A DNA stretch of 64,000 bases from Candidatus Delongbacteria bacterium. Lineage in GTDB: Bacteria; CAIWAD01. Location: positions 62,001 to 126,000 of the forward strand of contig JBAYTZ010000002.1 of assembly GCA_041675285.1 (NCBI GenBank), in the 5' to 3' direction. How positions within the stretch are numbered: position 1 is the first letter of the stretch; each line of letters begins with the position of its first letter. The notes beneath the pieces are model-generated. The model made no database searches, was not told the DNA's origin, and saw nothing but the letters and a program-made list of their open reading frames with translations. Of the stretch, positions 34,121 through 42,291 are shown one piece after another. The position numbers and the translations under genes were made by a program.

Positions 34121-34951
34121 TTAGGCTTGGATCGGAGTCACCGCCAGTTCCGCCGTGGCGGACCCGACGCGCCAGCGCAGACTCAGGCCCAGCGGGTGCA
34201 GCAGGTCCACCATCAGCGGATGGCGCACTAGGCCCAGGGCCTCGTCCTGCAGGTTCAGGTTGGGCTCGGAGAGCCGCAGCTGCGGCCAGCCGTCCAGCAG
34301 GTCAAGGCGGAGTGGATACATGCCCTCGCCGGGCACCAACAGCAGGATGGCCTCGAGCATGCGGTCCAGCAGCCAGCTGGCGTCCCGGAAGGACAGCGGG
34401 CAGGCGACGTCGGCGGCCACCTCCAGCTCCAGCTGGCAGCGGTGTTTGAGCACGGAATCCGCCCGGAAGAAGCGCAGCTCCTCGCTGATCACCAGTTCCC
34501 AGGTCAGTGGCGCGCCGCGTTCGTACTCCTGCAGGCGGCGGTAGCGGTCCCCCAGATAGCGGATCTGGTTGGCCAACTCCTCCGTCTGGCGGTCCAGGCG
34601 CTCCAGCTCGGGCAGGTCCGAGTTGCGGAACATCATCAGCTGGATCATGCCCGAGAGCGCGTTGAGCGGGTTGTTGAGGTTGTGGACGATGCCGCCCGTG
34701 TAGCGGCCGAAGCTCTGGTACTGCTCGGCCCGCCGGCGTTCCTCGCCCTTCAGGCCGGGCAGGAGCAGCCGCCCCTGTTCGGTCTGCAACTCCCAGGCCC
34801 CCTCCAACACGGCGGCGGGCACCCCGCCGGCAACCTCCACCAGTTGGCGGGCCAGGCGGTTCTGCGGCTGCGGGCCGGCGCCGTTCTCCAGGAAGATCGG
34901 CACGGGCAGGTGCTCCATCAGCTGCTGGGACAGGGCGGGGGCGGTACTCAT
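34121..34951 (-). CDS. degenerate histidine-kinase-like protein
   Basis: A 276-residue protein. Residues about 85-110 match the HisKA dimerisation helix, including the phospho-acceptor motif IVHNLNNPLNALSG, and a PAS-like segment may precede it. The C-terminal half lacks the ATP-binding landmarks. Where the N box should be it reads LLDRMLEAILLLVPGEG without the Asn pair, and no D-x-G-x-G box is seen. It probably cannot phosphorylate itself but could receive phosphate or act as a scaffold. The ATG overlaps the stop of the nuclease gene. Confidence 0.65.
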   Translation of the reverse strand: MSTAPALSQQLMEHLPVPIFLENGAGPQPQNRLARQLVEVAGGVPAAVLEGAWELQTEQGRLLLPGLKGEERRRAEQYQSFGRYTGGIVHNLNNPLNALSGMIQLMMFRNSDLPELERLDRQTEELANQIRYLGDRYRRLQEYERGAPLTWELVISEELRFFRADSVLKHRCQLELEVAADVACPLSFRDASWLLDRMLEAILLLVPGEGMYPLRLDLLDGWPQLRLSEPNLNLQDEALGLVRHPLMVDLLHPLGLSLRWRVGSATAELAVTPIQA

Positions 34952-35511
34952 GGGCGCGGTTCCTCCTCGTCTTCCGGCTGGACAAGGCGCCGGTAGTAGC
35001 GGATCTGATCCCGCAGGCGGGCGGCCGCCTCGAAATCCTCCCGCACAACGGCCTCCTCCAGTTCCCCCTCCAACTGCAGGATCCGCTCCTCCAGGGGCAC
35101 CATCTGCGGGTAGCCTTCCTGGCCGGCGGCATCCATCACTTCCTGCTTCACCCAGACGGGCAGACCCAGGCGCAGAGCCAGGGGAATGGCGTCCGAGGGG
35201 CGGGCATCCAGGCGCAGGATCTGGCCGTCGGGACGCTCCAGCAGGATGTCGGCGTAGAACGTGCTCTCGTGCAGGCGGCTGATCTGCACGGTGCGCACGT
35301 GGCCATCCAGGGCCCGCAGCATGCCGGCGACCAGGTCGAAGGTCATGGGGCGCTGCAGCTGGGCGCCCCGGAGGTTGATGGCGATGGACTGGGCTTCGCC
35401 GGGACCGATGAAGATGGGCAGCCAGCGCTCGGAGTCCTTCTGCCGAAGGATCACCACGTAGCCACCCTGACTGGGACTGAAGGTCACCTCGCTGACGGTG
35501 ACTTCGATCAC
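34948..35511 (-). CDS. bifunctional nuclease (DUF151) family protein with UvrB/C-like motif
   Basis: A 187-residue protein. Residues 1-130 match the BFN/DUF151 fold (VVILRQKDSERWLPIFIGPGEAQSI, LDARPSDAIPLALRLGLPV), known from Thermotoga and plants as a DNase/RNase or stress protein. Residues about 145-178 hold a UVR-like helical pair (LEEAVVREDFEAAARLRDQI), a protein-contact motif of UvrB, UvrC and ClpC. First gene of a six-gene leftward operon ending in deoC. Its role relative to nucleoside breakdown is unknown. Confidence 0.85.
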   Translation of the reverse strand: MIEVTVSEVTFSPSQGGYVVILRQKDSERWLPIFIGPGEAQSIAINLRGAQLQRPMTFDLVAGMLRALDGHVRTVQISRLHESTFYADILLERPDGQILRLDARPSDAIPLALRLGLPVWVKQEVMDAAGQEGYPQMVPLEERILQLEGELEEAVVREDFEAAARLRDQIRYYRRLVQPEDEEEPRP

Positions 35512-35526
35512 GGGACACCTCCTCGA

Positions 35527-35695
35527 CTAGCAACCTGTCGGGCTTGGCCACTTCGCGGTCTTCATCGCCCAGTCCGGCCCGGATTTTTCGGAGCTTTCTT
35601 GCCCATACCGCCTGTATGCGCTGCGAAATCTCCAAAAAACCGGTCTCGACCTGGACGCGAATCCCGTCGAAGGCCCCAGCCCGACAGGCTGCTGG
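35527..35695. repeat. 169-bp element with terminal inverted repeats (MITE-like)
   Basis: CTAGCAACCTGTCGGGCT at 35527-35544 and AGCCCGACAGGCTGCTGG at 35678-35695 are inverted copies matching at 16 of 18 positions, 11 of them continuous. No open frame fits a transposase. It may be a non-autonomous element or a dispersed palindromic repeat; only one copy is seen in this window. Confidence 0.45.
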
Positions 35696-35799
35696 TGAAA
35701 AGGTAGTGATCGACCCGCCCCGAGCCAACTGGGGAGCGCGGGGAGACGGGCGCCGCGGCTTTGGGAAGCCCGACCCCGACCCGGGGCATGTGTATCCTG

Positions 35800-35829
35800 A
35801 AAATAAAGAGGGCCGCCCTGCGGCGGCCC
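35800..35829 (-). terminator. Rho-independent terminator, possibly part of an attenuator
   Basis: Read leftward: GGGCCGCC, loop GCAG, GGCGGCCC, then TCTTTATTTT. Its 5' arm can also pair with an upstream segment, see the RNA feature. Confidence 0.75.
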
Positions 35830-35993
35830 AGCCTCCCGTACTCACCACCCACGACCGAAATCGTGCATGGCTTTGCTATTGGGATTTGACCTGCACGCAG
35901 GTCCAGGCAGATATCCTGATGGCGGTCAGAGACCGCCGCTGTCCTCGCGATGTTCGTTTCAGGTCTGGGCACTCGGCGTTTGGAAGCCGGAAC
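35800..35993 (-). ncRNA. candidate structured leader or small RNA of about 190 nt
   Basis: A promoter-like sequence (TTGTCT, 17 bases, TATCGT at 36000-36028) and a strong terminator bound this stretch. Between them, read leftward, are hairpins GGCGGTC/GACCGCC, GACCTG/CAGGTC and CACGA/TCGTG. GCCCAG-A-CCT near the 5' end can pair with AGG-CTGGGC, which overlaps the 5' arm of the terminator. Terminator and long-range helix thus exclude each other, as in attenuators and riboswitches. The next leftward gene is the bifunctional nuclease, about 290 bases on. No known riboswitch class fits. Confidence 0.35.
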
Positions 35994-35999
35994 GGGCGA

Positions 36000-36028
36000 A
36001 CGATAACAGATGAACGGCTAAGAGACAA
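36000..36028 (-). promoter_or_regulatory. candidate sigma-70 promoter of the structured RNA
   Basis: Minus strand TTGTCT, 17-base spacer, TATCGT, in a locally A/T-richer stretch directly downstream of the flgM-like gene end. Confidence 0.4.
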
Positions 36029-36073
36029 ACGAAATTCCCGGGAAATGCAGACGAGCCGAACAATGCGGCAGGA

Positions 36074-36565
36074 TCAGGCCTCGTCCTGGGGTTTGATTTG
36101 ATATATGTCCATCAATCGATCAGCAACGAAGCTCATCACATCATTGTCAGTATAGAATCCCGAGTGGATCTTGGTCTCCACTTCACGCATCAGTTCGTCC
36201 CGATAGGGAGCGGCCGGGACGGTCCCGTTGCCGGTTGCAGCCGTCTCGCCCAGCGAGCTGTCTTCCATCATGCGGTCGCTGATCTGGGCCACGATCTCCT
36301 CCCGGTCATAAAATCCAGCCGCCACCCGCTGCCGCGCGAGGGCCACACGCTCCTCCCGGATCTCGGGCAGCTGGGCGGCCTGGGTCTGCAGGCTGCTGCG
36401 CAGGCGGGAGAGTTCCAGCCCGCTGCTGCTGATCTCCAGCCGATCCTCCTGGGCCGCCGCACCGCCCGCCTGCTCCAGCTGGCGCGTGGTCTGGTAGCGC
36501 GTCTCGATGGCCGCCCGGCGCAGGGCCTGGCCGACCTGTGACAAGGAACCGGATTGGATTTCCAT
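36074..36565 (-). CDS. flgM: FlgM-like flagellar anti-sigma factor with duplicated motif
   Basis: A 163-residue protein. EDRLEISSSGLELSRL and then LPEIREERVALARQRVAAGFY with DREEIVAQISDRMMED (about 40-101) match the FlgM C-terminus, which binds the flagellar sigma factor. A second, similar unit follows (RDELMREVETKIHSGFY, NDVMSFVADRLMDIY, about 120-155). FlgM proteins are usually about 100 residues with one such unit. The start at 36565 is chosen for GGGAGG upstream. It lies downstream of fliD, fliS and a small gene. Confidence 0.7.
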   Translation of the reverse strand: MEIQSGSLSQVGQALRRAAIETRYQTTRQLEQAGGAAAQEDRLEISSSGLELSRLRSSLQTQAAQLPEIREERVALARQRVAAGFYDREEIVAQISDRMMEDSSLGETAATGNGTVPAAPYRDELMREVETKIHSGFYTDNDVMSFVADRLMDIYQIKPQDEA

Positions 36566-36611
36566 CTGCACCTCCCCACTGGGGACCGTCCGCCTGGGGG
36601 CGGGGCCGGTC

Positions 36612-36800
36612 TCAACCATAGATATCAAGAAGTCGACCCTTGCTCAACTCCCGCGGGGCGCGGGGCGCCTCATCAGCTTCGGGAGCCGCGGAATTCTCCT
36701 CCGCCGGCACGGGTCGTTCGGCGCCCTGCACGTGCCGCTGGGCGATCTCCTGCTGGTAGGCCTTCAGCAGCAGGGCCTGGCCCGCCTGTTCCGTGCGCAT
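36612..36800 (-). CDS. small protein in the flagellar cluster
   Basis: A 62-residue protein: an N-terminal helix (AGQALLLKAYQQEIAQ), a Pro/Glu/Ala-rich middle and a C-terminal KGRLLDIYG. It starts 3 bases after the fliS stop. The conserved-looking end suggests a protein contact, but no family is recognised. Confidence 0.55.
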   Translation of the reverse strand: MRTEQAGQALLLKAYQQEIAQRHVQGAERPVPAEENSAAPEADEAPRAPRELSKGRLLDIYG

Positions 36801-36803
36801 GGA

Positions 36804-37223
36804 CTAGACCCTCACGCTGGCGCGCACGCCGTCCACGGGGTTCTCGCCCTCCTGGCGCTGGATCACCTGGGACCAGGTGGCCCGCAGGTCCTCCAGGATG
36901 CGCCCCACCACCTCCAGGTGCTCGGCGTCGTTGCTCAGGTTGGCCTCGCGCATGCGGTGCAGCATGAAGTCGTAGAGCCGGTCCAGGCTGCGGGCGATGT
37001 CCTGGCCGCGATTCATGTCCAGCGAGGACCTAAGCTCACCCACCGCGCGGATGGCGCGGTCCATCTGGACCCCCTTGGCCGGAAACTCGCCCAGGCGCAT
37101 CAGGCGCTGGCAGTCCCGCACGCTGCCGATGGCGGCGTCATAGACCATCAGCAGCAGGCGGCCGCGGTCGGCCGTGCGCACCTGGGTCTCGTTGTACTGG
37201 CGGAGGCGCAGATCCTGGCTCAT
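36804..37223 (-). CDS. fliS: flagellar export chaperone FliS
   Basis: A 139-residue helical protein with the FliS pattern: YNETQVRTADRGRLLLMVYDAAI, a helix of the type in which FliS holds the flagellin C-terminus, and SLDRLYDFMLHRMREAN. FliS keeps flagellin unfolded and soluble until export. It follows fliD by 19 bases. The C-terminal tail after residue 125 is less conserved. Confidence 0.85.
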   Translation of the reverse strand: MSQDLRLRQYNETQVRTADRGRLLLMVYDAAIGSVRDCQRLMRLGEFPAKGVQMDRAIRAVGELRSSLDMNRGQDIARSLDRLYDFMLHRMREANLSNDAEHLEVVGRILEDLRATWSQVIQRQEGENPVDGVRASVRV

Positions 37224-37242
37224 GCCGGGTCCTTTCGCTGGA

Positions 37243-38907
37243 TCAGCTGGAGCTGTTGTTGTTGAACAGACTGGACAGGGCGCTGGACTGGTTCTGCAGA
37301 CTGGAGATGGTGCTCTCCATGCTCAGGTACTGGGATTCCAGCATCTGGCGCGTGATCACCAGCCGGTCCTCCATGTCCGCGATGGCGTCGTCGAGGTTCT
37401 TCACCGAGTCCTCGAAGCGCGTGGTCTGGTACTGCACCAGGCCGTTGGTGCTGTCGGTCAGCCGGGTGAGGCTGCGGGTCAGCGCCGCGCCGATGCCGTG
37501 AGACAGGCTGATGCTGGCGCTGCGCGTGCCGGCTCCGCTGCCGGGATCGCGGAAGAGGATCCGCAGGCCGGCCCAGTCGCTGTCCTCAGCGGCGGTGATC
37601 AGGTTGCCGTTCACCGTGGCCGCCGCGCCGCCCAGGGTGGCGGAGAGCAGGCTGCCGTCGGTGTCCCAGGTGGCGTTCACCTCCACCTCCCCGGCCGGCA
37701 CCAGCGCCGTGCGGGTGAAGAAGGAGAGGGTGGGATCGCTGGTGCGGCTGGTGAAGGTGAAGAGCGTGCCCACATCCTCCGGATGCGCCTCCAGGGCCGC
37801 CTGCAGCTTCTCGCTGTCCACGCTGAGCAGGCCGCCCGTGCCGGTCTTGATGCCCACCTGGGCCAGGGTCTGATAGGCATTGGCCGCGCTGATGCCCACG
37901 ATGGGCCGCGTGACCGAGTTGCTCAGCTCGCGCTCCAGCTGGTTGACGCCGCCGTCCCCCAGCAGCACGCCCATGGTCTGGCCCTCGGAATCGTAGCTCG
38001 TGTAGCTGTTGATCTGCCCGACGATGGCGTTGTAGGCGCTGACGAAGGACTGGATGCCGGCCACCACGGCGCTGTCGTCGCGACTCACGGTGACTTGCAG
38101 CTCCTCGCCGCCCGTGTCGGTCTTGAGGGTCAGGGTGACGCCGTCGATGACGTCCTCCACCACGTTGTCGGCGGACTCCAGCCAACCGCTGACCGGATAG
38201 CCGTCCACGCGGAACTGGGCGTTCTGGGCGGCGCGGTTCTCGGCCAGGGCCGTGCTGTCGAAGGTGGTGCCGTCCCCCAGGGTGGTGAGCGCGTCGTCGA
38301 TCACCAGCTGGGCGTCGGCGCCCGTGTCCTCCCCGGTGAGCACCAGGTGCCAGGCCGTGGCGCTGCCGGACCCGTCGTTGAGCAGCGTGGCCCGCACGCC
38401 CGGATTGCTGGCGTCCTGGTTGATCAGGTCGCGCAGGTCCTGCAGGGTGGCGCCGTCGGGCACGTTCAGGGCGACGTCCACCTGATCGTCCCCCGTGCCG
38501 TAGCTGTAGGCGAAGACCTGATCGGCGCCGCTGGAGTTGAGCGCCGTGGTGTTGGCGTCGGCCCAGCCCTGGTGCACCAGCCGGGCGGTGCCGGCCAGCC
38601 GCTCCACCAGGATGGAGTAGTTGCCGGGCTGGGCGCTGGAATCGGCGCTGGCCGAGACCTGGGCCGAGTCGCTGCTGGTGGTCGAGTATTTCAGGAAGGA
38701 GTTGGCCTCTTCCAGGCTGTCCATCGAGGTCTTGAGCGAGAGCAGGCGCGTGTTGAGGTTGCGCCAGGCGTTGAGCTTGTTCTGCTGCTCCGTCTGCCGC
38801 CTCTCCAGCAGGGTGACCTTGCGCTGCTCGACTTCCATCAGCGCGTCCACCGTGGCCTGCCAGTCGATGCCGGAGGCCACGCCGCTGATGGTGGTGGTGG
38901 AAGCCAT
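37243..38907 (-). CDS. fliD: flagellar hook-associated protein 2 (filament cap)
   Basis: A 554-residue protein. The N-terminus (STTTISGVASGIDWQATVDALMEVE) and the C-terminal coiled coil (AIADMEDRLVITRQMLESQYLSMESTISSLQNQ) are typical FliD ends that assemble into the cap guiding flagellin folding. The centre (about 90-400) is variable surface domain. The ATG at 38907 has AAAGGAG upstream; in-frame text before it is Pro/Arg-rich and non-conserved. A GCCGGGT/ACCCGGC hairpin lies in its leader (38962-38980). The flagellin gene is not in the window. Confidence 0.9.
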   Translation of the reverse strand: MASTTTISGVASGIDWQATVDALMEVEQRKVTLLERRQTEQQNKLNAWRNLNTRLLSLKTSMDSLEEANSFLKYSTTSSDSAQVSASADSSAQPGNYSILVERLAGTARLVHQGWADANTTALNSSGADQVFAYSYGTGDDQVDVALNVPDGATLQDLRDLINQDASNPGVRATLLNDGSGSATAWHLVLTGEDTGADAQLVIDDALTTLGDGTTFDSTALAENRAAQNAQFRVDGYPVSGWLESADNVVEDVIDGVTLTLKTDTGGEELQVTVSRDDSAVVAGIQSFVSAYNAIVGQINSYTSYDSEGQTMGVLLGDGGVNQLERELSNSVTRPIVGISAANAYQTLAQVGIKTGTGGLLSVDSEKLQAALEAHPEDVGTLFTFTSRTSDPTLSFFTRTALVPAGEVEVNATWDTDGSLLSATLGGAAATVNGNLITAAEDSDWAGLRILFRDPGSGAGTRSASISLSHGIGAALTRSLTRLTDSTNGLVQYQTTRFEDSVKNLDDAIADMEDRLVITRQMLESQYLSMESTISSLQNQSSALSSLFNNNSSS

Positions 38908-39381
38908 CCTTCCGCTCCTTTCTCCTCTCCCGCCGGATCCCGGGTACGGGCGGCAGGCCTTGCCGGGTTCCCGACCCGGCGGCTGCATTTTTGCCCGCTT
39001 TGACCGCCGGAGTCCGGCAAATTCCGAAGTGAGCAAGTCCCATGACAGTTTTGGTCCCCCCACCGCGGACGGGGGCTCCGGGCGGAGTTCGGGCCCGCCG
39101 GGAGTGCCTCCCCTGGAGTGTCGGCAGCTTTCCACAAATCTGGAGCGGGCGGGCGCCAGAGTGCGGGAAATCGCCCGGCCCCACGGCGTTCCCGGCCCGG
39201 GCAGCGGGCCGCCGCAGCCCGTCCCCCCCGGGACCCGCCGGCCGGCGCCGGCGCGCCCAACCCTGAACTGTGGAAGTTCCGGAATCCCGCCCGGGCGCCC
39301 GGCCGCGTCGCAACGCCCTTGATCAAAGCTGGACCTTTTTTGTACGTTATGGACCGAAGGGACAAGCCACGGGAGCCCGGC
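38908..39381. other. divergent intergenic region between fliD and ppc
   Basis: About 470 bases. The fliD side has a leader hairpin (38962-38980) and the short palindrome GCCGGACTCCGGC near 39005-39020; no clear sigma-28 or sigma-54 promoter is seen. The ppc side has TTGATC, 18 bases, TACGTT just before position 39349, a possible promoter. Confidence 0.45.
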
Positions 39382-42114
39382 ATGAGCAAAGCACCGCCCA
39401 CCCCCCAGCAGCAGGCCGCCGACCAGGCTCTGCGCGACGACGTCCGCCTGCTTGGGGATTTGCTGGGCCAGGTCCTCTCCGATCTGGGTGGACCGCCCCT
39501 GCTGGACCGGGTGGAAGAGGCGCGCCGGCTGGCCCGGGACCGGCGCGGGGGCATGCCCGGCGCGGAGGCGGAACTGGGACGGCAGCTGGCCGGCCTGAGT
39601 CCCGCCGCGGCGCGCGAGCTCACCCGGGCCTTCTCATCCTTCTTCGCGCTGGCCAATCTGGCCGAGCAGGTGCACCGGATCCGGCGGCGGCGCGAACAGT
39701 CCCGGGACGAGCGCGCGCCCCAGCCAGGCAGCCTGGCCGCCGTGCTGCGCGAGCTGGCGGGCCAGGGCCTGGGGCTGGCCCAGGTGCGCGAGACCCTCTC
39801 CCAGCTGGAAGTGATGCCGGTCTTCACGGCGCACCCCACCCGGGCCATGCGGCGCACGCTGCTGGTCAAGAGCCAGCGCATGGCGCGCTCCCTGCTCATC
39901 CGCCTGGACCAGGGCGACCCCACCCCGCGCGAGGCCGCCCGCACCCGCGCCGAGCTGCGCCGGCAAATCGAGCTGGCCTGGCAGACCGAGGAGCAGCCCA
40001 CCGCCCGGCCCACGGTGGCCGACGAGGTCGAGTACGTGCTGTTCCACCTGATCGAGGTGGTCTACCAGATCCTGCCGGGCTTCTACGAATCCCTGGCCCA
40101 GGCCCTGGAGGACGCCTACGGACCCGGCGCCGGCCAGGACCTGCCCTGTCCGCTGATCCGCTTCGGCAGCTGGGTGGGCGGCGACATGGACGGCAATCCC
40201 AACGTGGGTCCGGCGACCATCCGCGCCACGCTGGAGCGCCAGCGCCGGCTGATCCTCGAACGCTACCGGACGGATCTGGGGGAACTCTGCGAGGAGTTCA
40301 GCCAGAGCCAGCAGCGCGTGCGGGTGGCCCCGGCCGTGCTGGAGCGCGTGGCCGCCTACCGCGATCTGCTGCCCGAGCGCGCCGCGCGCCTGCCCCGGCG
40401 CAGCGCGGACATGCCCTACCGCCTGCTCCTCAACCTGATGCAGGCCCGCGTGGAGGCGGCGCTGGCCGACGGGCCGGGCGCCTACGCCCAGGCCGCCGAC
40501 CTGCTGGACGACCTGGCCCTGATCCGCACCAGCCTGCTCGCGCCGGGCGGCGGCCGGGGCGGCCTGCCGCTGCTGCAGGCCCTCGAGCGCCGCGTCCTCA
40601 CCTTCGGCTTCCACCTGGCCACGCTGGACGTGCGGCAGGATTCCGAACTGCACCGCCGGGTGGCCGGCCTCCTGCTCGGGGACGAGTCCTTCGCCGGGCG
40701 CCGGCCGGAGGAGCGCGCCGCCGCCCTGCGTCTGGCGCTGCAGCAACCCGCGCCGGCCGCGCAGCCGGAGCCCGCGGACGAGGAGTGCCGGCGCAGCCTG
40801 GACGTGCTGCGCACGCTGGCCGAGATGCGCCGGCGCCACGGGCGGCAGGCCCTGGGACCCTACATCATCTCCATGGCCCAGGGCGCCGACGACCTGCTGG
40901 CCCTGCTCTATCTGGCCCGGCGGGCCGGCCTGCAGGACGAACAAGGCGCCGTGGAGCTGGACATCGCGCCGCTCTTCGAAACCGTCGACGACCTGCAGCA
41001 GGCCAGCGCCACCCTGGCCTCCATGCTCGAGGACGAGGTCTACCGGGCCCACCTGGCCACGCGGGGCCAACGCCAGCTGGTGATGCTGGGCTATAGCGAC
41101 TCGAGCAAGATCTCGGGGATCGCGGCCTCGCGCTGGGCGCTCTACCAGGTGCAGGAGGAACTGGCCCGCCAGGCCGACGAGGCCGGCGTGGAACTCTCCT
41201 TCTTCCACGGCCGCGGCGGCACCGTGGGACGCGGCGGCAGCAAACCCCGCAGCGCCATCCTGGCGGACCCCTGCGGCGCGCTGCGCGGGCGGCTGCGGCT
41301 GACGGAGCAAGGCGAGATCGTCCACGCCAAGTACGGCCTGCGCGGGATCGCCGAGCGCACGCTGGAGCTGCTGACGGGCGCCGTGCTGGAGACCACCACG
41401 CTCTGCAGCCCGCGCTCCCACCCGGAACCCGGTTGGGCCCGGGCCATGGAACTCATCGCCGCCAGCGGCCGGGCGGACTACCAGATGCTGGTGCACGACC
41501 ACCCGGCCTTCCACGACTACTTCCGGCTGGCCACGCCCATCGACGTGATCGAACGGCTGGAGATCGGCTCACGGCCCGCCTCCCGGCGCAGCGGCCGCGG
41601 CGTGGAGAACCTGCGCGCCATTCCCTGGGTCTTCGCCTGGACCCAAAACCGCCACCTGCTGCCCGCCTGGTTCGGGATCGGGCACGGCCTGGAGGCGGCG
41701 GCGCGCGCGCACGGCGAGTCCCAGCTGGCGGAGATGGCCGCGCGCTGGCCCTTCTTCGCCAACCTGCTGGCGGACCTCTCCATGGTGCTGGCCAAGGCCG
41801 ACCTGGAGATCGCCGCCCGCTACGCCGAACTGGCCGGCTCCGCCGGGCTGGAGGTCTTCCCGATCATCCGCCAGCGCTGGCTGGAGACCCGCACCTGGGT
41901 GCTGAAACTGCGGGGCGAGGACGAATTGCTGGACCGGGAGCCGGCCCTGCAGCGCAGCATCCGGCTGCGCAATCCCTACGTGGATCCCATGAGCCTGCTG
42001 CAGGTGGATCTGTTAGCGCGTTGGCGGGCAGGCAACCGCGAGGACGCGGAGCTGGAGCGGGCGCTGTTCGAGACCGTGCGCGGCATCTCCCAGGGCTTGC
42101 AGAACACCGGTTGA
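39382..42114 (+). CDS. ppc: phosphoenolpyruvate carboxylase
   Basis: A 910-residue enzyme adding bicarbonate to PEP to make oxaloacetate. Catalytic marks include VFTAHPTRAMRRTLL (catalytic His), FGSWVGGDMDGNPNV, MLGYSDSSKISGI and the mobile loop FHGRGGTVGRGG. The C-terminus is QNTG, the usual closing residues. The start at 39382 (MSKAPPTP) has GGGAG 6 bases upstream; an ATG at 39349 is the alternative. It supplies oxaloacetate, fitting the reductive or oxidative use of the SdhCAB enzyme encoded nearby. A lone gene. Confidence 0.95.
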   Translation: MSKAPPTPQQQAADQALRDDVRLLGDLLGQVLSDLGGPPLLDRVEEARRLARDRRGGMPGAEAELGRQLAGLSPAAARELTRAFSSFFALANLAEQVHRIRRRREQSRDERAPQPGSLAAVLRELAGQGLGLAQVRETLSQLEVMPVFTAHPTRAMRRTLLVKSQRMARSLLIRLDQGDPTPREAARTRAELRRQIELAWQTEEQPTARPTVADEVEYVLFHLIEVVYQILPGFYESLAQALEDAYGPGAGQDLPCPLIRFGSWVGGDMDGNPNVGPATIRATLERQRRLILERYRTDLGELCEEFSQSQQRVRVAPAVLERVAAYRDLLPERAARLPRRSADMPYRLLLNLMQARVEAALADGPGAYAQAADLLDDLALIRTSLLAPGGGRGGLPLLQALERRVLTFGFHLATLDVRQDSELHRRVAGLLLGDESFAGRRPEERAAALRLALQQPAPAAQPEPADEECRRSLDVLRTLAEMRRRHGRQALGPYIISMAQGADDLLALLYLARRAGLQDEQGAVELDIAPLFETVDDLQQASATLASMLEDEVYRAHLATRGQRQLVMLGYSDSSKISGIAASRWALYQVQEELARQADEAGVELSFFHGRGGTVGRGGSKPRSAILADPCGALRGRLRLTEQGEIVHAKYGLRGIAERTLELLTGAVLETTTLCSPRSHPEPGWARAMELIAASGRADYQMLVHDHPAFHDYFRLATPIDVIERLEIGSRPASRRSGRGVENLRAIPWVFAWTQNRHLLPAWFGIGHGLEAAARAHGESQLAEMAARWPFFANLLADLSMVLAKADLEIAARYAELAGSAGLEVFPIIRQRWLETRTWVLKLRGEDELLDREPALQRSIRLRNPYVDPMSLLQVDLLARWRAGNREDAELERALFETVRGISQGLQNTG

Positions 42115-42139
42115 TGCGCTCGGCAAAAGGCAAGATCGG

Positions 42140-42276
42140 ACACGAAGAGCAGGAAGGACGGAGAAGGACACGAAGAACTTTTTGGCAGGAAGTCACTGCG
42201 TGACGTGACCCGTTCCGGCCTGATCATCCTAAAAACTCTTCGTGCTCTCTTCTTCTCTTCGTGCTCTTCGTGGTGA
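42140..42276. repeat. long imperfect inverted repeat built of CTTCGTG units
   Basis: CACGAAGAG and ACACGAAGAA text at about 42140-42178 faces ACTCTTCGTGCT and CTTCGTGCTCTTCGTGG at about 42236-42275, giving arms of about 35 bases around an unpaired centre. It sits between ppc and the next convergent gene, so it could act as a two-way terminator. Related short tracts lie at 54116-54226 and 55724-55752. Confidence 0.5.
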
Positions 42277-42291
42277 GATTGAGAGCCCCAG

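Larger units (their letters stand above)
35512..36073. other. long intergenic region with an inverted-repeat element and structured RNA
   Basis: About 560 bases without a gene. From left to right: an element with 18-bp imperfect terminal inverted repeats (35527-35695), a spacer, a leftward terminator (35800-35829), several hairpins upstream of it, and a leftward promoter (36000-36028). Confidence 0.6.

Noticed and set aside
35830..35930. c-di-GMP-I riboswitch, because of CAAA and GCAAAGCC text
   Set aside because: The GNRA-capped hairpin that should separate these motifs is absent and the second stem does not form.
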